A DNA stretch of 64,000 nucleotides from Prorocentrum cordatum (Eukaryota > Sar > Dinophyceae > Prorocentrales > Prorocentraceae): contig CAUYUJ010012780.1 in assembly GCA_963575745.1 (NCBI GenBank), positions 976,237-1,040,236 on the forward strand, written 5' to 3'. A program made the position numbers and the translations under genes. This document shows positions 37,325 to 48,449 of the stretch, piece after piece (within the stretch, counting starts at the first letter, position 1; the number at the start of each line of letters is the position of its first letter). The notes under the pieces are model-generated. The model did not search any database, was not told the DNA's origin, and saw only the letters and a list, made by a program, of their open reading frames with translations.

Positions 37325-38242
37325 TCAGCAGCCGTCGTCATCGCCGAGGTTCTCGTCGAAGTTGGCGGCGAGGGAGTCGGCGTCGGCGTCGATGGCGTCG
37401 GCGCGGGCGTCGTCGAGGCGCTCGGCGTAGGCGAGGGCGTAGTCGACGGCGCCTGGGCGGTCCCAGGGCTGGGCGTCGGGGAAGGAGTCGAAGGAGACAC
37501 CCTCGTCCTCGTTCTCGTCCTCCTGGATGGGCAAGAGAATCTGCTCCTCAGCCTGGATCTGCTGCTCCTCCTGGATCGGCTGCTCCTCCTGGATCGGCTG
37601 CTCCTCCTGGATCGGCTGCTCCTGGGAGGAATCGTGAATGTGGATCGCCTCGTCGGCGCGCCGACGATTCACCTCGACCAGCTGCAACTTCAGGAAGCGA
37701 ATCTCCGTCTCGAACCAATCGATCCGATTCATGATCGCGAAGCTCGCGCCGATATCGGAGAGGTCGATGGTCTCAGGCCCCCAAGGGGGCAGCACATCAC
37801 GGACCACCTGCTCCTGCTGATTGGGCGATGGTGGGATCACGTGCACGTGCTCCTGCTGATTGGGCCGCGGCGGCGATGGTGGGATCACGACCACCTGCTC
37901 CTGCTGATTAGGCGGCCGCGGCGATGATTGGAACGCTTGCTCGGACTCGGGCTGGTCCTGCACAAGCTCGTGTGGCGTCAGTGGCCCTCGAATAGCTGGC
38001 ACACTACCTGGGGTCACTGACCATCCTGGCCTCATTGGGAGGACGCTCGCGCCAATCTCTGGCGCGATGGGCCCCGCGATAGTAGCATGAGGCGCCCTGG
38101 CGAGGAACATGTAGTCGCCGCCGCTGCCCCTGCTGCCAGGCGATCCCATCAGCAACAGGTGGCCCTCGTGAAGAGTCCGATCTTGACGTGCTGGCGAACG
38201 GCTCCTCCGACGCGGGCAAGGGCTGCTCGGCCCTGGCGTCAT
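37325..38242 (-). CDS. Acidic Pro/Gln/Glu-rich hypothetical protein, probable last exon
   Basis: From ATG at 38242 the frame gives 305 residues ending in ENLGDDDGC. Just upstream a T-rich tract (38275-38290) and CTTCAG form a good splice acceptor, so this may be a 3' exon of a longer gene rather than a complete one. The middle carries NQQEQVV/NQQEHVHVIPPSP repeats. A helical stretch FETEIRFLKLQLVEVNRR follows, then four QPIQEE repeats coded by an 18-bp unit (about 37535-37625), and a C-terminus rich in Asp/Ala (DYALAYAERLDDARADAIDA). Low-complexity, probably disordered apart from the helix; no family recognised. Confidence 0.5.
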   Translation of the reverse strand: MTPGPSSPCPRRRSRSPARQDRTLHEGHLLLMGSPGSRGSGGDYMFLARAPHATIAGPIAPEIGASVLPMRPGWSVTPGSVPAIRGPLTPHELVQDQPESEQAFQSSPRPPNQQEQVVVIPPSPPRPNQQEHVHVIPPSPNQQEQVVRDVLPPWGPETIDLSDIGASFAIMNRIDWFETEIRFLKLQLVEVNRRRADEAIHIHDSSQEQPIQEEQPIQEEQPIQEEQQIQAEEQILLPIQEDENEDEGVSFDSFPDAQPWDRPGAVDYALAYAERLDDARADAIDADADSLAANFDENLGDDDGC

Positions 38243-39337
38243 GGGCGGCCGTGCAGCCCCTGAAGGCACGAAAACAAAAAAAAAAAACAAGCCCCGTGGA
38301 TCCGAATCTGGAACCAAAACGGCTACGGAACATGAACTGTAATCACACGGATGTAGCCCCACGCGGACGTGGATAGGACGCGGGGTTTCAATTTCAATCA
38401 GCATGGGCGTGGCCAGAACGAGTGTTTTCCGCCAACTTCCGCCGAGATGCGCCAGCTTCCGCCGTGTAAAGGGTTGCTTCCGCCAGCTTCCGAGCTTCGA
38501 AGAGCTCTGCAGCCTTGTCGGGCTGCCGCCCCTCACTCGCCAACAACATGAACGATGAAAGCAGTGGCCGCGCCCCAAAGGTGACAGTCCCCTCAAAGCC
38601 CCCAACGGTGAAACGGTGGCCCGCAACAGCGCTCTTGCGCCAAGTGATTATTACTCTTGTTTCCCTCCTGGACCCCTCCATCCCCCACTCGTAAGAGAAA
38701 ACCTTATATGTGCGTCCTCCACTTTCCCTCCTCCAGCCCTTGTTGCTGCAGTTCCCTCTGCACCCCCTTCCCTCGACAGAAAGAAGCGCAAGCGCCTTCG
38801 CGCGGACAGACCAGCCCAGCAGCCAACGAAGTTGTTCTTCACGCTGGAAATAATGCTGAACATGTGAAACCTCCAAGGGGCGCGGGGGCAACGTGACAGC
38901 AAATGCGAGAGAGGCAGAGTCCAGTAGAAACCGATCCGAACCGGAAAAAGATGCCCTTGGAACGGGCGCCCCGTGAACAGCAAGAGAGCACCGTCGGACC
39001 TTCGGACTGCCGTTTGCTGCGTGACATTTTGAACATGAAAATATTCTTCTTGTCCGTTCATCTCCTCCTCCTCTACACCCTTCTCCTCGCCGTTATCCTA
39101 CCCCTTCCTCATCCCCATCCTCTTCCTCATCCTTCCCCCTCTTACTCCTCATGATCCGCATGTCCTCCCCGCCCCTCCTCCTCCAAAGATCCTCATCCGT
39201 ATCCCCATCCTCCCCACCTCGGTCTCTTCCCCACCTCTTCCTCGTGCCCTTCGTCCTCCTCCGCTCCATCTCACCCCCTGCCTTCCTTTCCCCTTATTGA
39301 GGCCCAGAGCTTGATCGCAATCTGCAAACCTCAACCC
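38243..39337. other. Spacer; short GGAAGC/CTTCCGCC repeat and TCC-rich patch
   Basis: CTTCCGCC words recur at about 38425-38500. TCC-rich sequence at 39055-39290. Frames on both strands are open but short, without motifs. Confidence 0.4.
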
Positions 39338-40468
39338 TCAATCCGACGAGGACGAGGCATCGGATGCACTGGACGAGGACGATCTCGAGGTTGAAGATGG
39401 GTTCTTAGAATCCGAACCATCTGCGCCCTCGTCCTCTCCGTCGTCGCCGCCGTCCTCCAGGTCCTCTACCCCCTCGGGCTCCTCCAAGGCACGGTGGGCC
39501 TCGCCGAGCAGGGCCCCCAAGGGCGCGCGGGGCCTACCTTTTAACCACAGGGCTGGCGGTATATTGCCAGGTGGAAGGGCAGCATCTAATTCATCGTGAT
39601 CTAATAACGGGAGGCTCTCGGGCTCGATCCTCTTATGTTGATCTGCTCTGTGGGTGAGACGCTCGCCGACGAGCAACCACAATCTCAGCCGACGTAAGGT
39701 CTCGTCTTGGGTGGATGGTGTATAAGACCTCGTTTTTGTACAGCACGTGCTGACTGGATCCCCAGCATCCCGATGGAATTTGCATGTAACTTGGTACTGA
39801 GGGCGGCCTTTGGCAACGGTGACACATATCCGAAATGGCCCCCAGGGGCCGCTGGCTGGATGGCGAGACCTCGGCGCCGACGAACGCAACGAGGGAAGCT
39901 CAGACGGCGACGGCGCCCCTGGTGGCGCTGGCGCTGGAAGAGCAGGATGAACAGGTGGCACAGGTGGTGGAATCGGCGGTTGTGGTGGCGGTGGCTCTGG
40001 TAGCCCCGACAACGGCGCGCCGCCCGTTGGGGGAAGCAAAGGCGCCTCTGGCAACGCTGCAAGAGCAGGTGGCAGAGTCGGCTCTGCTGGAAGAGCAGGA
40101 GGTAGTGGTGGCCCCAGTGGCTCCGACAGTGGCGCTCCATCATCTGCTGGAGACACACCCCCAAGTACAGGCGCATCGGTCCCCCCCACTGGCGTATCGG
40201 TCCCCCCCACAGGGGTAAGGACATCAGCGTCGTCACGTCCCCCACCTCCAAATGGTACAGCGTCGCCCTCGCTTTCGTTCGCAGTCTCTGTGTCGTCGTC
40301 GTTGCCCCTGTCGCCGCAAGCAGTGCCGACGATGTCTCCGACGTCGTCTGCCAAGTCTTCGAGGGGGGGCAATACTGGGGCATCCAGAGCAAGCGCTGGC
40401 TTCGCCCGAGCCGTGCCAGTGCGCCGACGTTTCCGAGGCCTCCTGGGGGCCCAAGAATAGCGACGCAA
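39338..40468 (-). CDS. Pro-rich acidic ORF, possible terminal exon of the 46-39 kb gene
   Basis: A 376-residue frame ending at 39338. Its first part is basic (RPRKRRRTGTARAK), then acidic, then a long proline-rich stretch (PPPPQPPIPPPVPPVHPALP). A compact domain follows: FRICVTVAKGRPQYQVTCKF, HRDAGDPVSTCCTKTRSY, ETLRRLRLWLLVGERL and ALWLKGRPRAPLGALL. It ends in an Asp/Glu and Ser-rich tail. Just upstream on the minus strand GGGCCCCCAG before GAGGCC (about 40450) would be a suitable acceptor, so the apparent start codon need not be used. I do not recognise the domain. Confidence 0.55.
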   Translation of the reverse strand: MRRYSWAPRRPRKRRRTGTARAKPALALDAPVLPPLEDLADDVGDIVGTACGDRGNDDDTETANESEGDAVPFGGGGRDDADVLTPVGGTDTPVGGTDAPVLGGVSPADDGAPLSEPLGPPLPPALPAEPTLPPALAALPEAPLLPPTGGAPLSGLPEPPPPQPPIPPPVPPVHPALPAPAPPGAPSPSELPSLRSSAPRSRHPASGPWGPFRICVTVAKGRPQYQVTCKFHRDAGDPVSTCCTKTRSYTPSTQDETLRRLRLWLLVGERLTHRADQHKRIEPESLPLLDHDELDAALPPGNIPPALWLKGRPRAPLGALLGEAHRALEEPEGVEDLEDGGDDGEDEGADGSDSKNPSSTSRSSSSSASDASSSSD

Positions 40469-40779
40469 AATTCGGATGCACGCAATGGTTGGGTACTAAC
40501 ATCACCCCAATTCAATTTCCCCCTGGCCAAACGCATACCTCAGATGACATCCGAGAGGACGCGCAGGAAAACATCCAGGAGACCCAGGACAAGGAGACAC
40601 AAGACAACAAACGGCCACCGTTATCGCCGTCAGTCGTCGCAGTCGTCGTGACCGTTTGGGGGCATCGCCGACGCTCAAAAACAAACATCGCCCCCCTCTT
40701 CTCCTTCCCTCCTCGCGAGCGTGCGTGCCCCAAGGTACCCCACCACGCGTGCATCGTACCCTTTTTGTTGCCCCGACTC

Positions 40780-41135
40780 CTTTCTTCACCAGCGTCGTCT
40801 TCGATAGCTTTGAGGTCCCCACCGCACAAAACATTGTATTCAGCAGGCTTTCCGCCATGCGGAACTATGCAGCGACCATCAAGTAAACGTCGCAAATACT
40901 TAGGTCCGATTGTTTTGGCATGCTTGTTGAAATACCAACACTTCGATGCATCAGCATCGTCGGGGTCGCATGGGCACGGGCGTTCATTTTTTTTTGTCTG
41001 GCAAAGGCAGGCCTGACCAGCCCCTTTCCCGCAAGTCGCATAATAATTCCCAGGTCGTCTTTTCAGTGTCTTTGATGCCCTGACGGGGCAGTAGGGCAGG
41101 TTCGGGAGCTCGGAGGATTTGGAATGCTGACACAT
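40780..41135 (-). CDS. Cys-rich GRF-zinc-finger-like segment
   Basis: Read on the minus strand: LPYCPVRASKTLKRRPGNYY, then ATCGKGAGQACLC, ERPCPC and DASKCWYF. The spacing (Cys, basic stretch, PG-x-YY-x-x-C, Cys) recalls the GRF zinc finger, which binds single-stranded nucleic acid in topoisomerases and transposon proteins. It overlaps the exon ending at 40984 in the +1 frame, and both cannot be right over 41.0-41.14 kb. A one-base indel in the genome or assembly near 41.12 kb is the simplest explanation. Downstream the frame continues (KYLRRLLDGRCIVPHGGKP) to about 40.78 kb and is then probably interrupted by an intron. Confidence 0.4.
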
Positions 41136-41417
41136 CTTCCAAACCGAATGGCGTAATGCGCCATCCTTGGACGTCTACCCCGAAACTTTCATCTAAAGGA
41201 ATGCGTTCACAGCACACGTATCCAGCCCGCTCCAAGCAGCCTAGCAGAGCCTCATGAACGGAAGCATAGTCTGAACCTTCGTCAATAACGTAAGCTGTGT
41301 CGGAATCTGGCAGCCCGCCGCAATTAATCAAATCAGTAAGGAGGGCCGCAGCATGACCAGTATCATTATCATGGATCTCGGCAGGCCAGCCAACTCCAGG
41401 TAAGTACAAAATATCAC
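40984..41417 (-). CDS. Third exon of the 46-39 kb gene
   Basis: Begins after CACCAG at 41417, in phase with the exon to its right (ACA-G/GT). The reading runs GDILYLPGVGWPAEIHDNDT, GHAAALLTDLINCGG, YVIDEGSDYASVHEALLGCL and PLDESFGVDVQGWRITPFGL. CAGGTG occurs at both ends of the intron 41751-41418. The tail beyond about 41.13 kb looks less natural than the +1 frame (Cys-rich segment), so the true exon may end or shift there. Confidence 0.5.
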
Positions 41418-41439
41418 CTGGTGGAGCTGTTAAGACCAC

Positions 41440-41751
41440 ATGCGGGCGACCATACAACTACCTACCTTCGCGCACAAGCGCATGTATGCGACATCACACC
41501 TGCACACGAACAATATATCCTAAGGCCAGTCGGCAGTCAACTACACAAGACCACATGCATGCGCACGCACACGCGCGCCCAGAACTCGATGAGCACATGC
41601 GCACGCACATGGACAAGACCACATGCGCATATGTGCATGCGCGCACACGCACAATACCACATGCGCACGCACACGCGCAAACATTCGGGGTCTAGGACGG
41701 GTGCACCTACATGCGTACATGTGTTTCAGTTTTTTTTTGGGGGAAGCCCAC
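41440..41751. repeat. CACATGCGCACGCAC-type dinucleotide-rich repeat inside an intron
   Basis: Alternating purine/pyrimidine words (CACATGCGCACGCACACGCGC and relatives) repeat irregularly from 41555 to 41690 within the intron that separates the second and third exons. Such sequence can adopt Z-DNA. Confidence 0.6.
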
Positions 41752-42539
41752 CTGTAGCATGCCATCGGAGGAGATCGGATTGAATATCGATGGTGCTCTC
41801 GAAGTGGCGCCTGTTGAGGATGCGGGTGCTGCCACCATCGGCAGAGAATAAATCAGTCGATGGGTCCACGCCCTGAGTTGAAACGCACAACTTGACATTC
41901 CTTCCGTCGCCATTTCCATCATCATCCCATACAGCACGTATACTGTGTATAGTAATCGCCAAGTCATCGTTGCTCAAGTTGCAGCGTGGTGGACGCACGA
42001 TTTTTCTTGAGTTGGGCGATTTGTGGATCACCTGGAACACCGCGTGGTTCCGCAACTCGGCGGTGCTTGCCGTGTGGAGCTGTATTGCTGCAGATACCCG
42101 TTCATCGTACATAGGAGCATCACCGTGCGCAGGCATGAGTGCTGGCGCCGTGTAGTCACTGTCGGTCAACGGCAGAATATTCGGCACTAGTAGGTCTCGA
42201 TCGCCGCTGACGGCTGACTGCAACGTTGGGGCGTTTTCTGGCACAGAGGCCAGTGTATAGAACGTTCCCTTTTGAAGTACTTTGCGAAAGTGTTGTAGCG
42301 CACACGTGGATGCCAACCTACGCTTTGCAATCGCAAACGCACGCACGCCCTGTGCTCTGCGCAACGCGCGTGCTCTCCCCACCGTCCATTCTCCCTGTCG
42401 ATCGCCCCCGCTCCCTATGATTCCCTCCGGGAGCCGTGGAACCTCGGCGCGGGGGCGTTGCGGAACCGTCGCCTGTCCTCTTGGAGTACCGACGCTGATT
42501 CCTCCAGAGAACACGGAAGGTGGGAGAGCAGCTGTATTC
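41752..42539 (-). CDS. Second exon of the 46-39 kb gene
   Basis: 788 bases, opening after CTGCCAG (phase 2) and closing before the GT donor at 41751 (phase 1). The product reads NTAALPPSVFSGGISVGTPR, AIAKRRLASTCALQHFRKVL, VPENAPTLQSAVSGDRDLLV, MYDERVSAAIQLHTASTAEL and NLSNDDLAITIHSIRAVWDD. It appears globular with mixed alpha/beta composition. The upstream intron (42732-42540) is 193 bases and contains TCC-rich sequence. No family recognised. Confidence 0.55.
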
Positions 42540-42732
42540 CTGGCAGTCACTTGGCGGCTCAATCCTCCTCCTCCGTCTCCTTCTCCTCCTCCCTGTCCTC
42601 CGTCTCCCCCTCCTCCTCCGCCCCCGCACTCCTTATCGCCCGCAGCGTACCCTCGCGGTGGAACCGCCAGGTGTTTACGCTAACGTTGCACGTTGCAGAG
42701 GCCGTGCGTGCGGTTGCGTTTCCCTGCGCTAC

Positions 42733-45700
42733 CTGAGGCCATGATTGGCTGAATCAGTCCGCTTCAGCTCGTCACCTTTGGGAGGTGCTGGGAATGCTTT
42801 GTGAAGAACGTCCCGCCGTTGGTGCTGAGTCTTGGGATCTAGCCTGTAAAATACAGAACAAAGAGACTCCCGACAAAACTTGCCCTTCTTCCCAATCTCC
42901 TCCACGAGTGTAGGATGTCCGTGTAGATTGAATAAGCTGGCAATCTTCTTTGCTGATTTCCGAACTGTCTGAATAGTGTCTGCCAGGCGCACAAGTAACT
43001 GAGGGTCGTCCGCCATCCGCCGTGCCAGAAAAGGAATCTTGAGCTGCACGTTCACGAAGGCCCCCCCTGCGTGGGGGGCCCTCGACGTATTTAGTTTGTT
43101 GTGACGATGCCGAGCTTCTATTGACCTTTCGCATACAGGTATGCACAACGTCTGAGCAGCTATTCGCTTTACCTCTGGTAGTTCAGACAAAGGGGCCCCG
43201 TTGATGAAGGCGTCCACGCTGGATCTGATCGGCGAAGCAGGGTCGCATACTTTGAATACCAGTGGCCACATGGAAGCACGCTGCTGGTCTGAAAGGGCCT
43301 GGTACTGCGCAAGTGATTCCTGAACGGCAGCTCGGGCAGGGGCCTCCGACGTCCCACAGTACGAGGTGCATCCGATAGCGCACAGCCTGTGCGGGAGAAA
43401 TTTCCAGTGCGAAAGCTTGCTCTCTATACACTCCATAAGGGCACTGCGACATAACTCAAATTCTGCGACGATCTTGCCCCTATCGCCCTTCTGAAGAGCA
43501 GATGTCCGTAAGAGGAGTTTGCCGAGGGATGCGTTCGCAAGGGCGTGTAGGTGGTCGAAGCCTCTCCCAGACGCTAGTTCGGGAGCCCTGCGCCCACGGA
43601 GGGGGCACGTCGCGTGCCTCACCCCCGTCTCTGTGCCATAATCTGAACGTCGTGCAAAATATGGTCGGGACTCTGAAAAGCCAGCTTTCTCCGAATACGG
43701 CACTTCGTGACAAGGGCAAGATTCACACCAGTTCTGAAATTCAAACAACGTCCCATGTGTCACAAGTAAAATCATATGGTTATGTGACCAGAAATATGGG
43801 TCGTGGATTGCTTCGGACACTAGCTGCATTTCCGCCTGGGTGACCTCGGGCTCGTTGGCAGGCCGTTGCGGGGCGGCCTCGGTTGCATCCGCTGCGCCGT
43901 CAGCGTCAGGCAGCCGCGTGTTGTAGCGCGCTGCATCCCAGAAGTGCCTCAAGCCTGTTTCGCAGTGTTGTAGCTGTACCAGCGCAGGGATCCACGAACC
44001 AAACCTCCATTCTGCTGGCTTGGTTGTCGCAGCAAGAATGCTTTTGCGGAACTGCTGGGCGGCAGGCGTGCTGAAGCACCGTTCTAGCAAACGTTGCTTG
44101 GTCCAGGGGTCAACCAATAGCTTCACGAGCGGCTTGGCACGAGCGACAAACCATTCCGTGTTCTTCAGGGCATTGATGACGTCGTTCAACGCATTGTTGC
44201 ATATATGTAGTAGTCCAGCCACTTGCAACGATGATCCGAAAAAGCCCGTGCGCGCCACTCGGTCTTCATCTTCGGCGGAAGGCTTGTATGGCTGCGGCGG
44301 CGGGGGGATGGCGCCCATCTGCGTGTCCTCCGCGGCAGCGCCGTCGTCGTCGACGGCCCCATCGAGCGAGGCAGCAAAGTCGTGGGCAGAGTGCGCCGTT
44401 GCATTGTCAATCATGCCGTCGGCGTCGTCTTCTGCGGGGGTGCCAAAAATGTCGTCAGCCTGGGCCTGGGGGGCTCCCGAGACGCAGCCATCGTCGGACA
44501 TCGCGCCCAAGTCGTGTAGGCCAGCAGGTGGTTCGGCAACGGCGGCGCCGTCGCCGTCCACAACGCCGTCGGTGGAGCCGACAGGCAGCGCGTGGGCAGG
44601 GGACTCAGCGCGCCCGTCGTCGTCCCCCACGTGGAAGTCCGTCCAGTGTGGAAACACTGCTGACAAGTCGGTAGGCAAGGCACGGGACATGATGGACTCT
44701 GTTCCCAGGTCCGAACAGAATGCCAAGACCCGTTGGCTCCGAAGTTGCGCTTCCAGCATAGTATGAGATTCCAACCGAAATTGGTGAATCAAGGCATGAA
44801 GCTTATCGGCCGCCCCTGTCGCTTGCGAACCCATGCCGAGGGCTGTAAACTGATGGTGCCGAACCAACTTCGTAAGCTCCCGAGTCAGAGTCTGGTATTG
44901 TCGGGATGCTTCCGCCTGCGCCTGCCGCCTGTCGCCGCCGTCGTCGTCCGAATCATCCGCGTGGAAGCCCGTGTGCGCATAGTCCACAGCATCTTGCTTA
45001 AGAAATTGGAGGGTTCTGCAGACGTCATAAATCCTGAGTACATCCAGGCATCGGAACGACTCTGTGATCTGCCAGTCCACGCCCAGCAGCGGGCTTGCAT
45101 CGGATAGTATGTATTCGGCCACATTGTCCGCAGCGAGGAGCTCCCGCGTCGCATCTTGTTCCTCCCTGCAAAGGGCAGCATCCAAAGTGAAGTAGTACCC
45201 TTGAACTGTCTGTCGAGCAGGAACGCCAGCGCCGCCCCGAAGTGCTTCCAGAAGCGGCTCTCCCAGGCTTCCAGGTAGAACGATGCTGATGACGTTCTTG
45301 AGTACACGTTTTAAGTGACTGGCTCCGTGGAGGGACGCCGTCAGCATGATCGCGTGTATCACTTGGCCCGCTGACATGAGAATGCGACGGTCTACTGCTG
45401 CAAAAGTGGAGTTGCCACGGACGGTGTCGGCAGCGTCCGCCAAAAACTTGAGCGCATCAATGACGGAGGCGTGGTGTTGCTGGGACATGTCACGCGGCAG
45501 TGCGCGATAACAAGACATAAGTGCTCCCGAAACGTTGTCCAGCGAGGCGCCGTCCAAACGAGCAACGTCACGAGGCAACGTTGGATTCAGATCCGTGGCG
45601 GTGGTGGAAGATATACCAAACGTGGCGTTGAAGTAATCGCCCTGCTGTTTGTTCGAAACCATCGTTGCTGAAGGCCATAAGTAGATGGACCGAGACACAC

Positions 45701-45803
45701 GGGATAGAATCATTGATGCCAGCGGCGCTCTCGGGTTGAAGGCGTACTTGGGCGCGCGGAAGTCGTGGCCCTGCTCCTTCCAAGATGCCAGCACGCCCCG
45801 AAC
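42733..45803 (-). CDS. Large exon, possible hAT-transposase-like protein
   Basis: An uninterrupted 3,071-base frame opening after CACTAG (45804) and closing before a GTAGCG donor at 42732, so the stop seen there is intronic. About 1,023 codons. An acidic insert divides the protein (GRAESPAHALPVGST...DDIFGTPAEDDADG). The second half has GLLHICNNALNDVINALKNT, FVARAKPLVKLL, EWRFGSWIPALVQLQ and, near the end, CIPVCERSIEARHRHNKLN. A 'C/H-x-LN, R-x-LV, RWxSW, ER-x(10)-RxxL' series is reminiscent of the RNase-H-like fold of hAT transposases, but I could not place the catalytic acids. Two Cys/His patches (CESCPCHEVPYSE; LCAIGCTSYC) could bind metal. The hAT reading is tentative; the coding call is firm because a frame this long survives in balanced composition. 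Confidence 0.65.
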
Positions 45804-46000
45804 CTAGTGGGCCAACTGTAAAAAGAATGGACACAGAAAAGCGGCGCCTCTTGTTGCCAACATCTCCCCGTTTGCCCTAAAAAACTTTCCGCTCAAGGGA
45901 GCGGTCGGCGATCAAAGAGAGGGGGGCGCGTGAGAGAAAATCAAATTGACAACAAAAGACACGCACCATCCATATCATGCTTTCCACGATGGCCATCGGC

Positions 46001-46330
46001 CTCGCCAATATCAAAGAAGGCGTTCATCACACGAGCGGGCACCATCTTGAAAGGCGTGCGCGTCACGAAGTCTACGCTGCGAGCCACCTGCCATTCCTCT
46101 GACAGCTCACTAGCTGGGACATCCAGGGGCGGACCGACAGCGACGACGTCGATCGCCCTGGACGCGTGCAGGCGGCCATGTCCGCCGAGAGATCGGATAG
46201 CACTCCGAACTTCAGGGGGGCCGATGTCCACATCCAGCAGCGGCACTGCTGGAGCCTCCAAGAGTACCAGGCCACAAGCTCGAGCGACGTCGCCAGAGTC
46301 GCCTCGTGGTAGTGCCACGCCTTCGGGGCG
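46001..46330 (-). CDS. Probable upstream exon of the 46-39 kb gene
   Basis: The minus strand reads RGDSGDVARACGLVLLEAPA, VPLLDVDIGPPEVRSAIRSL, RAIDVVAVGPPLDVPASELS and TRTPFKMVPARVMNAFFDIG with normal composition. A GC donor after GGCGAG (46001) would join in phase 0 to the exon that opens at 45803; a GT donor at about 45972 fits the phase less well. The 5' boundary is not resolved (candidate acceptors lie around 46.31 kb). Confidence 0.45.
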
Positions 46331-48300
46331 GGTGCAATGCAACAAATGCACATGCACACAATGACAACAACAATAGCAATGCAACAGCAATGCAGGAAAT
46401 CGGTTTCGGCGTGGAGGAGGAAGGAGGGGAGGTGGAAGGTGGAAGTATGGCTCAAGCTGGGCCTTGCTCGGCTGCCCAGGCCAAATCGGCCGTGCAGACG
46501 AAGTGCCCATCGCGCGCCAGATTCTTGGCGCGGATGGGGCGGCTCACCAACACCACAACCACGGCGGCAGTCATACTGGCAGCCTGTCTGGACTCTGGAC
46601 ACGGACATAATAATAAAGGAAACCACGACGACGAAGCAATGCGATTGGCGACGGCGACGATGACGGGCGAAGATAACGATAATAACGATGACGATGGTAA
46701 CGAGGATAACGATGATCGCGATGATAACGATGATAACGACGACGAGGACGTCGATAACGCCGAACACAACTTCGAAGACGACGGCGATAAAGACGACGAC
46801 GGACGGCGGCGACAGATGTAACGGCCAAGAGGGATGGAGGGGGGGAGGGCGGGGGGAGGGAGGGAGAGGGAGGAGAGGACGAGGGAGGGGAGGGGTGGAG
46901 GGAGGGGTGGAGGGAGGGAGGAGGGAGGGAGGGGAGGGGATAGGAGGGAGGGGTGGAGGCACGGTGGAGGGAGGGAGGAGGGAGGGAGGGGATAGGGACG
47001 ACTGGAGAGAGACGACTTCTCCTCCCTCATCCCTCTCCTACCCGTCCCGTCCCACCTCACGTCCATCACAGCGCCCTCATCCATTTTTTCCCTCCCGCCT
47101 CCTACCCCCTACCCCCATCGCGTTACTTATATCTCCCCCTCGCCTCCCCCCCCCTCCTCATTCCATTCCCTCCCTTCTCTCTCCCTTCCTCCCTCCCCTC
47201 CTCCCTCCCTCCTTCCCTCCCCGTCCGTCCCCCCCGTCCACGGTAAGGCGGTCCAGGTAGTGCACCGCCGCTGGCCGGCCTGGGGGAGGGGGGGGGAAGG
47301 GGGGGAGGGGCTTGGAGGAGGAGCCGCCTACGACGACGACGACGACGACGATCGTAACGACGACGATCGTTACGACAACGATCATCGTAGCGACGGCGAC
47401 GATCGAGCGAAGGTAACGTACGACGATCATCGTTACGACGACGATCATCGTTACGACGACGATCATCGTAACGACGGCAACGAGAGGGGAACGTGGATGG
47501 AAGAAGAGGGGGAATAGAGGGTGAGCATGGATCGGAAGGCGGAGGAACATAAGAGAGGATGAGCAGGGACAGAGGACAGAGGGCGAGGAGGACGAGGGAG
47601 ACAAGGAGGGGGGCGAAGCCTTGTCGGCGGGGGGCCGCGGCCGCGCGGCGGCCGCGGCGCCGCGGCGCGGGCCGCCCCCCGCGCGCCGCGCGCGGGCGGC
47701 CCTCGAGCCGCGGAACGCGGCCGAGGAGAGGAGAGAGGAGGGCGGCAACGACGACGACGACGAACACGGGCCCCAGGACCAGCACCCAGGAACGCCAGGC
47801 AGGACCAGGGCCGCCCAGGAGCCCAGGAAACTATGAGCTCAGAACCCCCAGAAAGGGCCAGGACCAGGACCAAGGAGGGCGGGGCGAACGCGGGGAAGGG
47901 CACGGGCAGGGGAAAGGGCAGCGGGGCAGGAGGAGGAGGAGGAGGAGGAGGAGGGAAGGGAGGAGGAGGAGGAGGAGGAGGAGGAGGAGGAGGAGTCCAA
48001 GGGGAGAGGGGAGAGGAGAGGACGACGGCCCGAGGAGGAGGAGAGAGCAAACGGCGGAGGACGAGGCAAATGGATAGGCAAAATGCAAGCTCAAACTCCT
48101 CTTCCTCCTCCTCCTCCTCATTGAGGGCCTCCTCCGCTTACTCTTCCTGCTCTTCCACCTTTCCTCCTCCTCCTTCTCCTCTCCTCCTATAGTTTTTAGT
48201 TCCTCCTCCTCCTGCTCCTCCTCCTCCTGCTCCTCCTCCTCGTGCTCCTCTCCTCCTGCCGTTCTTCGCGTTTTCTTAGTTTTTGAGCTATTTCGTAATG
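46330..48300. repeat. Low-complexity region: GATAACGA, GGGA, ACGATCGT and GGA/TCC tracts
   Basis: GATAACGATGAC-type words (46670-46800), GGGAGGA-rich (46835-46990), TCC-rich (47010-47240), palindromic ACGATCGT/GATCATCGTTACGACGAC units (47330-47475), a very GC-rich stretch (47630-47720), GGA (47930-48000) and TCC/TGC (48085-48265). An acidic frame at 46306-46821 is only the GAT repeat translated. Confidence 0.7.
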
Positions 48301-48335
48301 TTCGGCCGCAACTAGTGAAGACTCGTGGCTTTAAC
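48300..48335 (-). repeat. Second copy of the 36-bp motif found at 20499
   Basis: Reverse complement matches 20499-20534 at 32 of 36 positions. The adjoining sequence differs, so the homology is limited to the motif or fades quickly. Confidence 0.65.
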
Positions 48336-48449
48336 AAGGTTCACCGAGGACGATACCCACACCTGCGTTACACACAGCTGCACATGGTTGGGTCCTTCGC
48401 CGGAATAATTTTTGAAGGATTTTCACGTTCACGCCATTTCGGCTTACCC

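Noticed and set aside
46306-46821. Acidic plus-strand ORF of 171 residues
   Set aside because: Largely GATAACGATGAC repeat; overlaps a better-supported minus-strand exon at its 5' end.
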